Below, piece after piece: positions 16,545-24,286 of a stretch of 25,177 bases of DNA (position 1 is its first letter; the number at the start of each line of letters is the position of its first letter). The notes under the pieces were generated by a model that had not been told where the DNA came from, did no database searches, and worked only from the letters and a program-made list of their open reading frames with translations. The position numbers and the translations under genes are program-made. The stretch lies in NCBI GenBank assembly GCA_003577005.1, contig QEUW01000064.1, forward strand, positions 1 to 25,177. The letters are read 5' to 3'. Origin of the DNA: Chloroflexota bacterium (GTDB taxonomy: Bacteria; Chloroflexota; Anaerolineae; Caldilineales; Caldilineaceae).

Positions 16545-16665
16545 AAAGAACAGGGGTGCGCCCGGCTACTAGGCGCACCCCCGCTCGAAGGAGGGTGGGA
16601 TAGAGGTGTGTGTACTGAGGTCGATTGCGATAATCAGCTCCCAGAATGCTGCGCAACCACATTTA
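16545..16665 (-). ncRNA. Candidate Pho-controlled small RNA
   Basis: A Pho-box-like array (16681-16720) is followed on the minus strand, after roughly 100 nt, by a terminator-like hairpin (16553-16581) with no convincing reading frame between. Initiation near 16660-16665 would give an RNA of about 115-120 nt. Its unpaired part is C-rich and contains CCCACCCTCC, which could pair with ribosome binding sites, as many regulatory RNAs do. The alternative is a truncated phoB leader. This is inferred from layout only. Confidence 0.35.
16553..16581 (-). terminator. Intrinsic terminator-like hairpin, minus strand
   Basis: GGGGTGCGCC (16553-16562) and GGCGCACCCC (16572-16581) form a perfect 10-bp GC stem with a 9-nt loop. 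On the minus strand the stem is followed by TGTTCTTTTGT, a fair U-rich tract. Confidence 0.6.
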
Positions 16666-16680
16666 GGATCACATTACCAG

Positions 16681-16720
16681 GTTAACGTTTCGGGTTCATC
16701 AAGTTAACACTTTGTTAGCA
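16681..16720 (-). promoter_or_regulatory. Pho-box-like heptad array, four repeats
   Basis: On the minus strand TGCTAAC (16720-16714), TGTTAAC (16709-16703), TGAACCC (16698-16692) and CGTTAAC (16687-16681) start exactly 11 bp apart. This is the same 7+4 design and consensus as upstream of pstS. TAATGT (complement of 16671-16676) is a possible -10. The array lies downstream of the GntR gene stop and about 580 bp before phoB. Confidence 0.6.
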
Positions 16721-16733
16721 TTTTCCATGGTCG

Positions 16734-17465
16734 TCATGTGCGCCGATGCAGAACGACCGTATATTGATAGCGGTCGGCTCGATAGACCGAGCGGCCATAT
16801 TCGACAGGTGTATGATCGGCGCGGTAGGCAACGGTGCGCATCTCCAGGGCCGGTTGGCCGACCTCGACCTTGAGCAGCCGGCTCTGAATTTTTGTAATCA
16901 AGGCGGCGCCCACGGTCTGGCGGGCGACGGCGACGACGGTGTTATACCGCCCGGCGAGCAGTTCGTAGAGCGAACCTTCCAGGGCCTGCCGATCATCCAA
17001 GAGATGGGGAAAGAGGCGGTAGGGCGTGTACGAGGTCTCGATAGCCAGAGGTTCGTTGTCGGCCAGACGCAACCGCTGCAGGACATTCACCCGCTCACCA
17101 TCACCTAGGTTGAGTCTGCTCTTCACCTCTTCATCAGCCAGGGCGACTTCGCAGCGCAAGACGCGGGCGCCGGGCTGCATGCCCCGTTCTCGTACAACAC
17201 CGCTAAAGCTTGTGACATGCGACCCCAGTTGGATGGGGCTGGGCGGGTTGACAAAGGTGCCCTTGCCCTGGCGCATTTCAATGACACCCAGCGCCTGTTG
17301 GTGGCGCAACGCCTCGCGCACCGAGCTCTGGCCGACCCCCAAATCTTTGGCCAGTTGCGCCACCGAAGGCAGACGGTCGCCGGGTTTGAAACGGCCTCCT
17401 TTGATCGAGGCTGCCAGCCAGTTGGCCACCTCATCAGAAACATTGGTACGGGTAATTCTAGTCAT
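16734..17465 (-). CDS. GntR family regulator, HutC subfamily (UTRA domain)
   Basis: This ligand-responsive repressor of 243 residues probably controls the sugar transport genes it diverges from. The N-terminal winged helix (about 1-75) includes GDRLPSVAQLAKDLGVGQSSVREALRHQQALG and the wing RQGKGTFV. A UTRA effector domain follows (about 95-243), with the usual RLRLADNEPLAIETSYTPY and the C-terminal ALEMRTVAYRADHTPVEYGRS. ATG 17465 places the family start at MTRITRTNVSDEVANWL. An in-frame start at 17687 would add 74 residues without domain character and lie across the promoter. A palindromic operator candidate sits at 17516-17544 over the start of transcription, consistent with autoregulation. 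Confidence 0.92.
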   Translation of the reverse strand: MTRITRTNVSDEVANWLAASIKGGRFKPGDRLPSVAQLAKDLGVGQSSVREALRHQQALGVIEMRQGKGTFVNPPSPIQLGSHVTSFSGVVRERGMQPGARVLRCEVALADEEVKSRLNLGDGERVNVLQRLRLADNEPLAIETSYTPYRLFPHLLDDRQALEGSLYELLAGRYNTVVAVARQTVGAALITKIQSRLLKVEVGQPALEMRTVAYRADHTPVEYGRSVYRADRYQYTVVLHRRT

Positions 17466-17515
17466 AATGGTCGCACGGTTTTTTTCTTTTTGACGGTTGG
17501 CGCGAGGTATGCTAA

Positions 17516-17583
17516 GATCAGACAACTCATCAGATGACCTGATCACCATCCGCATTATACCTAGACTCATCGTCGATTGCCAG
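17516..17583 (-). promoter_or_regulatory. Promoter and palindromic operator candidate of the gntR gene
   Basis: On the minus strand a perfect TATAAT (complement of 17554-17559) has a weak -35, CTGGCA (17578-17583), 18 bp upstream. Just downstream is the palindrome TCATCTGATGA (17527-17537), flanked by GATCAG and CTGATC (17516-17521, 17539-17544). The position over the start site fits repression by GntR. Confidence 0.55.
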
Positions 17584-17761
17584 TCTGCCGTTTGTGCAAT
17601 TTCAAATATGGCCGGAAAGCCACCGGACAAAACGGCAGCCATCATCTCATCTCTCTGGCCGCAAGTCAAATAGAGAATTGCTGCCATTGCTCGAGGTTGA
17701 TAAAACGGGCGCTGCCTGACGTAGCTACACCCCGACGCCCAAAGAGAGGAGTTGCGCTTCG

Positions 17762-18250
17762 ATGACCACCGCTGGAACTGAACGGCAGGACAAGATCGCC
17801 GCCAAACTAGCCGCCCCCTGGGTAACTCCCTTTCTCCTGTTGCCGCTTCTCGCTCGTATTGCCACTGTCACACCCGCCGGGCGCCCGCACGTCGTGCCAG
17901 TCTGGTTCGAGTGGGATGGCGCGCTGCTCTGGACCAGCATCGACCAACGTTCGAAAAAGTACCGGAACCTGCTCGCCAACCCCTCCTGCGCCGTCACCAT
18001 CGACGAAACGTGGGGTGGGTTGCGTTTCCGCGGCGTCATCTTTGAGGGGCAAGTCGAGTTGATCACCGAGCCGCGCGAGTGGACGGTAGCGACGACGCGG
18101 CGCATCTACACGCGCTATATGGGCGTCGAGGGGATTGCTGCCAAGACCATCCAGTCTATGCTCAACAACGGGCAACACGCCGTGGTCAAGCTTACGCCCG
18201 ACCATGTCATCGTCTGGGATGATACAGGGGGACCGGCGCCGGTAGGATAA
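17762..18250 (+). CDS. Pyridoxamine 5'-phosphate oxidase-fold protein (FMN/F420 type)
   Basis: A 162-residue split-barrel protein, probably binding FMN or F420. The core ARIATVTPAGRPHVVPVWFEWDGALLW and the following KKYRNLLANPSCAVTID are typical of the PPOX-class family, in which the RPHVVPVWF strand lines the cofactor site. ATG 17762 is preceded at some distance by AGAGAGGAG (17741-17749). The gene is first in the plus-strand group that continues with the sugar permeases, 84 nt downstream. A link to sugar metabolism is not evident, and it may simply be adjacent. True pyridoxine phosphate oxidase (PdxH) is unlikely at this length. Substrate unknown. Confidence 0.8.
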   Translation: MTTAGTERQDKIAAKLAAPWVTPFLLLPLLARIATVTPAGRPHVVPVWFEWDGALLWTSIDQRSKKYRNLLANPSCAVTIDETWGGLRFRGVIFEGQVELITEPREWTVATTRRIYTRYMGVEGIAAKTIQSMLNNGQHAVVKLTPDHVIVWDDTGGPAPVG

Positions 18251-18334
18251 AGACGAATGCAGAATGCAGCGCGCGGAATGGCAGGATGACCACGCTGGGA
18301 GCTTACTGACCGTGACGGGCCAGAGGAGGTAGGG
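18251..18334. other. Spacer holding a fragment of the 5353-5419 repeat
   Basis: CACGCTGGGAGC at 18291-18302 is identical to 5382-5393 in the loop of the nested inverted repeat, and 16 of 18 bases match when extended leftwards. The surrounding arms are absent. AGGAGG at 18323-18328 is the ribosome site of the next gene. Confidence 0.4.
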
Positions 18335-19267
18335 ATGGCGGTGACGACGATGGGGGGCAGACGGCGCTGGAGCAAGATGGCGCAGCGCGAATTTGTGGCT
18401 GGTCTGGTCTTTGCCTCGCCATGGATCATCGGCGTGCTGGCCTTTCTGGCCTACCCAATGGTGGCGACCTTCTATTATAGCTTTACACGCTACGAGATCC
18501 CCCTGCCGCCGCGTTGGATCGGGTTGGACAATTACGTGCGCCTCTTTACCGCCGACCGCTTCTTCCCCCAGGCACTATGGAATAGCTTTTACTTGACGGT
18601 GATTGGCATCCCCGCACAGTTGATCTTTGCCCTGTTCTGTGCGCTGCTGCTCAACCTGAAGATTCGCGCCCAGCCGATCTGGCGTACGATCTATGTCGTT
18701 CCCACGCTTATGCCGCCAGTGGCGATGGCGATCTTGTGGAACTGGATTTTGAACCCCAAGCTGGGCATCGTCAACAATGTCCTGGCCGATTTTGGCATCC
18801 GCGGGCCGCTCTGGTTTGCCAGCCCGCTCTGGTCAAAACCGAGCCTGATCGTCATGCAGGTGTGGGCTGTCGGGGCCATGACCATCATCTACCTGGCCGC
18901 GTTACAGGCAGTGCCATCCGAGCTCTACGAAGCTGCCGAAATCGATGGCGCCGGGACGCTACGCAAGTTTTTCAACATCACCATCCCCCTCATCTCCCCC
19001 GTGACGCTCTTCCAACTGGTGACTGGCGTCATCTGGTCGCTCCAGTATTTTACCCAGGCTTTTATCCTCAGCCAGCAAAACGGAGCATTGGGGGCGCCAC
19101 AAGGGTCGCTGCTCTTCTACGGCCTCTATCTCTATGCGCAAGCCTTCCAGTCGCTCCAGATGGGCTACGCCGCGGCGCTGGCGTGGATTCTGCTCCTGAT
19201 CTCAGCTCTGATCACCTGGGTAACGCTTGTCTCGTCCCGTCGTTGGACGCATTATGATGTAACGTAA
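18335..19267 (+). CDS. Sugar ABC transporter permease, MalF/LacF type
   Basis: This is one of two membrane subunits of a carbohydrate importer, 310 residues with six predicted helices. The first follows the basic N-terminus at SPWIIGVLAFLAYPMVATFYYSF. The ABC-typical EAA loop, YEAAEIDGAGTLRKFFNITIPLISP, lies near 195-220 and contacts the ATPase. AGAGGAGGT at 18322-18330 supports ATG 18335. The stop TAA lies inside the left arm of the palindrome 19262-19307. It is followed by the second permease and the binding protein, the usual order of family 1 sugar transporters. The transported sugar cannot be told from the sequence; the nearby GH127 gene suggests plant-derived oligosaccharides. Confidence 0.93.
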   Translation: MAVTTMGGRRRWSKMAQREFVAGLVFASPWIIGVLAFLAYPMVATFYYSFTRYEIPLPPRWIGLDNYVRLFTADRFFPQALWNSFYLTVIGIPAQLIFALFCALLLNLKIRAQPIWRTIYVVPTLMPPVAMAILWNWILNPKLGIVNNVLADFGIRGPLWFASPLWSKPSLIVMQVWAVGAMTIIYLAALQAVPSELYEAAEIDGAGTLRKFFNITIPLISPVTLFQLVTGVIWSLQYFTQAFILSQQNGALGAPQGSLLFYGLYLYAQAFQSLQMGYAAALAWILLLISALITWVTLVSSRRWTHYDVT

Positions 19268-19307
19268 TGCGTGATGCGTAATACATATTACGCATCACGC
19301 ATTACGT
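19262..19307. repeat. 46-bp near-perfect palindrome made of ACGCATT/C heptamers
   Basis: The arms 19262-19283 and 19286-19307 are perfect 22-bp reverse complements with only CA between them. The right arm reads as tandem ACGCATC, ACGCATT units. It contains the stop codon of the first permease gene and lies upstream of the ribosome site of the second. A related palindrome is at 21703-21758. Confidence 0.85.
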
Positions 19308-19321
19308 GTTACGGAGCTACG

Positions 19322-20215
19322 ATGGCGACAACTCTCCCTTCTCGCACCACGGTTGTAAGCCGGCCGGCGACGCGCTGGCGTGGGCTGCGCAAATCGCTGT
19401 GGCAGATGGCCGCCTATCTGTTGGTTTTGCTGGTGGCGCTGCTCTTTTTGATACCGTGGATCTGGCTCGTTTCGACTTCGCTCAAGGCGCCTGAACAGAT
19501 TGTCGAGATCCCGCCGCGGCTGGTGCCCAAACCGGTGATGTGGATCAACTACTGGTATGCGGTGACCTATATCCAATACCCGGTCTATCTGAGCAACACC
19601 CTGATCATCAGCGCCCTGGCGGTGATCGGGCGGGTCTTTTCTTGTACGGTAGTCGCCTATTCGCTGGCAAACATCAACTGGGCAGGGCGCAATATCCTCT
19701 TTGTGATTGTCCTGGCCTCGCTCATGTTGCCGGGGCAGGTGACGCTGATCCCCCTCTTTATCATCTTTAGCCGGCTGGGCTGGGTCAACAGCTATTACCC
19801 ATTGGTGGTGCCGGCCTTTTTTGGCGATGCCTTTTTTATCTTCTTGATGCGCCAGTTCTTTATGAGTATCCCCCGCGAGTTGACCGATGCCGCCAAGCTC
19901 GACGGCGCGTCGCATTTCAATATCTACTGGCGGGTGGTCATGCCGTTGGCAAAACCGGCGCTGGCTACGCTGATCACTTTTACCTTTATCTGGACCTACA
20001 CCGACTTCCAGGGGCCGCTCATCTATTTGAAAGACCGCAATTTATGGACGCTTTCGCTCGGGATGCAGGGCTATTTGCAGCGGTATGGCGTCGGCGGTAC
20101 GGCGCTGGGCGCCATGATGGCAGCGGCCACGCTTTATACGTTGCCGATGATCATCCTGTTCTTTGTCACGCAGAAAACCTTTGTGCGTGGGATTGTTACG
20201 ACCGGATTTAAGTAG
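19322..20215 (+). CDS. Sugar ABC transporter permease, MalG type
   Basis: The second membrane subunit of the carbohydrate importer has 297 residues. It shows an N-terminal helix (WQMAAYLLVLLVALLFLIPWIW) followed by STSLKAPEQI, typical of MalG-like permeases. The EAA loop TDAAKLDGASHFNIYWRVVMPLAKP is at about 186-210, and further helices run to the C-terminal QKTFVRGIVTTGFK, a standard ending of the family. ATG 19322 has CGGAG just upstream. An in-frame ATG at 19271 would translate the palindrome 19262-19307 and is unlikely. It is followed by the binding-protein gene after 28 nt. Confidence 0.93.
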   Translation: MATTLPSRTTVVSRPATRWRGLRKSLWQMAAYLLVLLVALLFLIPWIWLVSTSLKAPEQIVEIPPRLVPKPVMWINYWYAVTYIQYPVYLSNTLIISALAVIGRVFSCTVVAYSLANINWAGRNILFVIVLASLMLPGQVTLIPLFIIFSRLGWVNSYYPLVVPAFFGDAFFIFLMRQFFMSIPRELTDAAKLDGASHFNIYWRVVMPLAKPALATLITFTFIWTYTDFQGPLIYLKDRNLWTLSLGMQGYLQRYGVGGTALGAMMAAATLYTLPMIILFFVTQKTFVRGIVTTGFK

Positions 20216-20243
20216 AAAATTCGTCCCCTAAAGGAGGAGCTAC

Positions 20244-21692
20244 ATGATGGTCCCCAGAAATGGAATGGTCACTGCCCCGCTCTCACGCCGCCAGGTGCTG
20301 AAGGTAATGGGGCTGGGCGCGGCCGGCGCACTATTGGCCAGTTGTACCCCGCCACCCGGCTCGGCGCCCCCGCCCTCGGATAGCGATGTACCGGCTGCAC
20401 CGGCTGCACCGGCGCCAACCGGGCGCGAACTCGAGGGCTTTACCCCGCACCTCTCGCCACCCGCCGAACCACTCACCCTCCTCTACTGGTGGGGGAACAA
20501 TTATGAACCGGCGTTGGAGTTCACCAACGAGGTGATCGCCCGTTTCTCCGAAGCCTACCCCACGGTCACCGTCAACCCCGTAGCCGGCCAGGATTGCGAT
20601 GCCTTTGTCACCGCCGCGGCCGCCGGCACGCCGCCCGACCTCTTCCACACCTGGGATTGTGTCGAGCGCATGGGCAACTGGGCCCGCCGCGGCATGATCA
20701 TCCCGGTGGATGACTTTATCACGGCCAGCAATTTCGACCTGGACGACTACTTCCCCGGCATCATGGACACCTGCCGGATGGACGGCAAGACCTGGGGCAT
20801 GGTGGACAGTGCCGGCGTCTTTCTGCTGTGGACGCGGCCGCAACTCTTTGGTGAAATCGGCCAGACCGGCAATGTGGCGCCGCAGGATACGGACGAACTG
20901 TGGGCGTGGGCCAGGGAACTGACCACGCGCGACGCCAGCGGCGATATCGAGCGGTTAGGGATGCGTTTGCCCGGCTGGACCTGGGAATACTTTACCTGGA
21001 TCGTCAATTTCGGCGGTGTGCTCTGGGACGCCACGGCCAACGAGCCGACGCCCGAACACCCCGGCGTCCTCCAGGCGCTCAACGACCTGCTTGAGCAGGT
21101 CAACTACTATGGAGCCGACGAGCTCAATGCCTGGTCGGCTGGTATCGGCTCGCAGAGCGGCGCCGAAAGCCCCTGGCTGGCGGGCAACGCGGTCATGCAG
21201 ATTTCGGGTGACTGGAGTGGCCAGGCCATCTTCGACTTCTTCCCCGACTGGGAATTTGGTACAGACTACGGCGCCTTTGCGCCACCACCGCCGCCCGCCG
21301 CCAAACAACATGGCGACAGCGCGGTCGCCTGGTGGTCGTGGCCGTGGGTCATCCCCGGCGGCACGAGTAATCCCGACTGGTCATGGGAGTTGTTGCGCTT
21401 TTACCTGTCGCCGGAGTATCAGATCAACGTGCGCGCCAAGTTCAAAGAGATCCCGGTGCGCAAGAGCATGATCGACGACCCGCGCATCGACTGGCCCGCG
21501 GCCGAGGTGGCCGGCGAGATCGTCAAAGGCGAACGGGCGCTGACCACTGTCATGCCCATGAACCCGGTTGCCGTCGAGTACAGCCAGTTGCTCAGCGAAG
21601 CCATCGAAAACATCCTGCGCCTGACCGAAACCCCCGAAGACGCCATGGCCCGCGTCAAGCAGGAGACGCTCGACCGGCTGCAGGATGTGTAA
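20244..21692 (+). CDS. Sugar-binding lipoprotein of ABC transporter, Tat signal
   Basis: This extracellular solute-binding protein (family 1) of 482 residues delivers sugar to the two upstream permeases. The N-terminus has twin arginines (SRRQVLK, R15-R16), a hydrophobic stretch and a lipobox ending in Cys34 (LLASC), so it is probably exported folded by Tat and lipid-anchored. A proline-rich linker follows, then the binding fold with LLYWWGNNYEPALEFTNEVIARFSEAYP and the typical VTAAAAGTPPDLFHTWD. Many tryptophans (GWTWEYFTW, WWSWPWV) are consistent with stacking on sugar rings. AAGGAGG at 20231-20237 supports ATG 20244. No ATPase gene accompanies the set; such importers often share one MsmX/UgpC-like ATPase. 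Confidence 0.93.
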   Translation: MMVPRNGMVTAPLSRRQVLKVMGLGAAGALLASCTPPPGSAPPPSDSDVPAAPAAPAPTGRELEGFTPHLSPPAEPLTLLYWWGNNYEPALEFTNEVIARFSEAYPTVTVNPVAGQDCDAFVTAAAAGTPPDLFHTWDCVERMGNWARRGMIIPVDDFITASNFDLDDYFPGIMDTCRMDGKTWGMVDSAGVFLLWTRPQLFGEIGQTGNVAPQDTDELWAWARELTTRDASGDIERLGMRLPGWTWEYFTWIVNFGGVLWDATANEPTPEHPGVLQALNDLLEQVNYYGADELNAWSAGIGSQSGAESPWLAGNAVMQISGDWSGQAIFDFFPDWEFGTDYGAFAPPPPPAAKQHGDSAVAWWSWPWVIPGGTSNPDWSWELLRFYLSPEYQINVRAKFKEIPVRKSMIDDPRIDWPAAEVAGEIVKGERALTTVMPMNPVAVEYSQLLSEAIENILRLTETPEDAMARVKQETLDRLQDV

Positions 21693-21702
21693 TTCATAAT
21701 GC

Positions 21703-21758
21703 GTAATGCGTAATCCGTGAGAGGCACTCCTCATCACGCATCACGGATTACGCATTAC
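21703..21758. repeat. Palindrome with 18-bp perfect arms and nested hairpin
   Basis: Arms 21703-21720 and 21741-21758 are exact reverse complements around a 20-nt loop. Within the loop, GAGG/CCTC (21721-21732) pair again. The arms consist of ACGCATT-like heptamers, related to 19262-19307. It lies between the binding-protein stop and the next gene, a position suited to a terminator-like or stabilising hairpin. Confidence 0.8.
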
Positions 21759-21794
21759 ACATGACACATGACAACCACCACAGGAGCAACAAGC

Positions 21795-23120
21795 TTGACC
21801 GACCACCAATTCACCTATCGCGTCACCAGCGGGTGGCTGCGCGACCTGGCGGGCGAGCCGACGCCGCACGACCGCTGGCCCAATATTCGTTGGGATGAAC
21901 AGTTGCTGGCCGACCAGGTTCGCTTTCTCGATGTGCAGGCCGAACTGGGCATGACCTACAACCTGGCCTGGGGCTTTTTTATCGACCGCGCCTGGCCGGC
22001 GCCGTTTGACCCGGAGCGGGTGATCGATGCACAGCGACGGGAGATGTTGCGGGCCTTTGTCGATGCGGCGCACACACGTGGGCTGAAGATTCTGACCGGT
22101 ATGGGCATCTATTCGTGGGGCTTTGACGAGGTCATCCGCCAGGTGCCGGGTGTATCGGCCGGCCATCAACATGCCATGTGCGTCTTCAGCGATGAGGCGT
22201 GGGATTGGCAACGCCGGGTGCTCGATTTTGTCATGGAGCCGCGCTGGGGGCTGGACGGTCTGAGTATGCAGTCGGCCGACCAGGGACGTTGCGAGTGTGA
22301 AAAGTGCAGCAAGCTCTCGCCGGCCGAACACCATGCCATCCTGTTGGTGCGCTCGGCCGAACATGTGCGCGCCAACAGGCCCGATTGGGTCATCGGCCAG
22401 GCATCGTGGGGGCTGCGGGTGGACCAACCCGAGGAGTTCCAGTTCTTAAAGGAGATTTCCCGGGCCGTCGATTACATGATCGAAGTGCGCGAGCTTTCGG
22501 CCATGGCGGGTCGCCGGCAGGAGCTCATCGAACTGCTCGACTGTGCGTTTGGGTCGGTGGGCGGCGTCTTTGTCGAGCCGCCACAACACTGGGATCGCCT
22601 GCGCTGGTTTGTGCCCTGTGGTCTCGGTTCGGCGCAGGCGCTGGCCCGGCTCTGGCAGGATGGCGGCCGCGCCTGTGAGTACTTCTACCGTCCGTTCGCT
22701 AATCCAGTCGAAGAGGTATCGTGGCGCAGCGGGGCGAAGATGCTCATTGCGCCAACCACGGCGCCTAAAGACGCCCTGCGCGAGGCTGTAGCCGCCGTCT
22801 ACGAAGTGACCGGCAGCACGCTCGATGACCTCACCGACTGGTTTGTACGCGGTGAAAACGCCTACTTCTCGCGCTCCACGTTCGAGTTGGGTCGCGGGCC
22901 GCTTTCGCTCGAACCGCTGGTCTGGAAAGAGAACCCGGCTGCCGCCGGCCCACCCATCTACCTGCGCGACCGCATGACCGCCGAGGTCAGGGCTGACTAT
23001 GCGCAGGAATTGGGGCGGCTCCAGGCCGAACTCAAACAGATGCGGATCGACCGCAGCGACCTGGTTGAGAAGGCCGTGCGTGCCATTGATGGCGCGCTAC
23101 AGGATATTGAGCACATTTGA
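21795..23120 (+). CDS. TIM-barrel-like protein, possible glycoside hydrolase
   Basis: I cannot assign this 441-residue protein to a named family. Alternating segments such as GLKILTGMGIYSWGFDEVI, DFVMEPRWGLDGLSMQSADQG and DYMIEVRELSAMAG look like strands of a (beta/alpha)8 barrel. C166, C168 and C171 (CECEKC) form a short cysteine cluster just after the DGLSMQS strand, similar to clusters seen in DUF4838-like and alpha-glucuronidase-like proteins. Candidate acids are D and E residues at strand ends, but none is provable. TTG 21795 is chosen because AGGAG (21782-21786) precedes it by 8 nt; ATG 21768 has no ribosome site. No signal peptide is visible, so it is probably cytoplasmic. Its position after the sugar importer suggests it acts on the imported compound. 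Confidence 0.65.
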   Translation: MTDHQFTYRVTSGWLRDLAGEPTPHDRWPNIRWDEQLLADQVRFLDVQAELGMTYNLAWGFFIDRAWPAPFDPERVIDAQRREMLRAFVDAAHTRGLKILTGMGIYSWGFDEVIRQVPGVSAGHQHAMCVFSDEAWDWQRRVLDFVMEPRWGLDGLSMQSADQGRCECEKCSKLSPAEHHAILLVRSAEHVRANRPDWVIGQASWGLRVDQPEEFQFLKEISRAVDYMIEVRELSAMAGRRQELIELLDCAFGSVGGVFVEPPQHWDRLRWFVPCGLGSAQALARLWQDGGRACEYFYRPFANPVEEVSWRSGAKMLIAPTTAPKDALREAVAAVYEVTGSTLDDLTDWFVRGENAYFSRSTFELGRGPLSLEPLVWKENPAAAGPPIYLRDRMTAEVRADYAQELGRLQAELKQMRIDRSDLVEKAVRAIDGALQDIEHI

Positions 23121-23174
23121 AGCTGCTCCTATGGAAAGGATGCCGATTGTACTGGCCGATTTGTCTTAGAACAT

Positions 23175-23204
23175 TTGTCCGTTGTTCACGGCTTATGCTA
23201 AACT
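23175..23204 (+). promoter_or_regulatory. Candidate promoter of the methyltransferase gene
   Basis: TTGTCC (23175-23180) and TAAACT (23199-23204) are 18 bp apart, about 40 nt before the ATG. The same region holds an imperfect palindrome, TTAG-2-CAT and ATG-1-TAA-like ends (23165-23202). This could be an operator, but the match is weak. Confidence 0.35.
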
Positions 23205-23245
23205 TCACCACAATCGTCAAGCAATAGTACAGAGGTGAAGATTAT

Positions 23246-24286
23246 ATGCTGGCCGTCAATACGATCTACTTAGGCGATGCCCGCGAATTGCTTGCGCAGA
23301 TCACGCCCGAGAGCGTCGCCTGCAGCGTCTGGTCGCCACCCTACCATGTGGGGAAAAGTTATGAGCAGGACGTAGCTTTTGAGGACTGGGTTGCGTTATT
23401 GCAGGATGTCGTTGCCTTGCATACATCCATCCTGAAGCCGGGGGGCTTTCTTGCAATCAATATTGCTGACATTCTTTGTTTTCCAGATGCCGATATGCCC
23501 CGTATTCAGGCGGCCAATCCGCGGCGGCATCGTTCGAGTGTAACACGCGAAGATGTCCTTGCGGCAAAAGCAAAATATCCGCACTACAATCGCGACCAGC
23601 TTGCGACATTGTTGGGCTGTAGCGAGCAAACGATTGACCGCAGGCTCAATGGCAACAATATCCGCGGCGGGAAATATGCAACCCAGACGAGAGTTAAACT
23701 TGTCGGTGGCATCCTAGAGGAAGCAGCTTTAAAGGCCGGGCTCTATCTCTATGACCGCCGCGTCTGGGTCAAAGATGCCGCTTGGGAGAATTCAAAGTGG
23801 CACACGCTTTCGTATCGCTCAGTGGACGAATTTGAGTACATTTACATTTTTTGGAAACCGGGGATCACGACGGTTGATCGCTCACGCCTTTCGCGTGATG
23901 AGTGGGCCAATTGGGGTTCGCGCGGGGTTTGGGTCTTCCCTTCGGTTCGTGCCAACGATGACCATGAAGCAAAGTTTCCACTCGAATTACCAAAGCGTGT
24001 GATCAGGCTATTGACCGACCCCGGTGACCTGGTGCTGGATTGTTTTGTCGGCAGCGGGACGACCGCAGTGGCGGCAATCTTGACGGGCCGAGACTACATA
24101 GGCATTGACAAGGAACCTCACTACGTGAAGCTCGCTCAACAAATGTGCGCAAAGACCGCCCGATCACTTGGCGCCTCAGTGGAAGAACCGGACGATAGCT
24201 CAAAAAGCGATGGGTTGCAACTGAGACTACTACTCGAGGAGAGCGTAGAATACCAGGTCTACTCTTCCCAAGAAAATGTGACTTGA
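23246..24286 (+). CDS. DNA methyltransferase, beta class, with internal HTH-like segment
   Basis: The protein is a modification methyltransferase of 346 residues with beta-class motif order: the catalytic motif first and the AdoMet motif near the end. Motif IV is SPPY at 30-33, the form usual for N4-cytosine enzymes. Motif I is DCFVGSGTTAVAA at about 265-277, followed by GRDYIGIDKEPHYVKLA. Between them, residues 99-142 contain RDQLATLLGCSEQTIDRRLN (116-135), a good helix-turn-helix, followed by a basic Asn/Arg/Gly-rich tail. This may be part of target recognition or bind DNA to control expression. AGAGGTG (23231-23237) supports ATG 23246. The 3' end overlaps the endonuclease gene on the other strand by 28 bp. 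GC content looks lower than in neighbouring genes, suggesting transfer. Confidence 0.9.
   Translation: MLAVNTIYLGDARELLAQITPESVACSVWSPPYHVGKSYEQDVAFEDWVALLQDVVALHTSILKPGGFLAINIADILCFPDADMPRIQAANPRRHRSSVTREDVLAAKAKYPHYNRDQLATLLGCSEQTIDRRLNGNNIRGGKYATQTRVKLVGGILEEAALKAGLYLYDRRVWVKDAAWENSKWHTLSYRSVDEFEYIYIFWKPGITTVDRSRLSRDEWANWGSRGVWVFPSVRANDDHEAKFPLELPKRVIRLLTDPGDLVLDCFVGSGTTAVAAILTGRDYIGIDKEPHYVKLAQQMCAKTARSLGASVEEPDDSSKSDGLQLRLLLEESVEYQVYSSQENVT

Noticed and set aside
16375..16662. A 95-codon minus-strand open frame after the second Pho-like array
   Set aside because: It runs through the terminator hairpin and the inverted repeat, has no ribosome site and shows no domain-like sequence; a chance frame is more likely.
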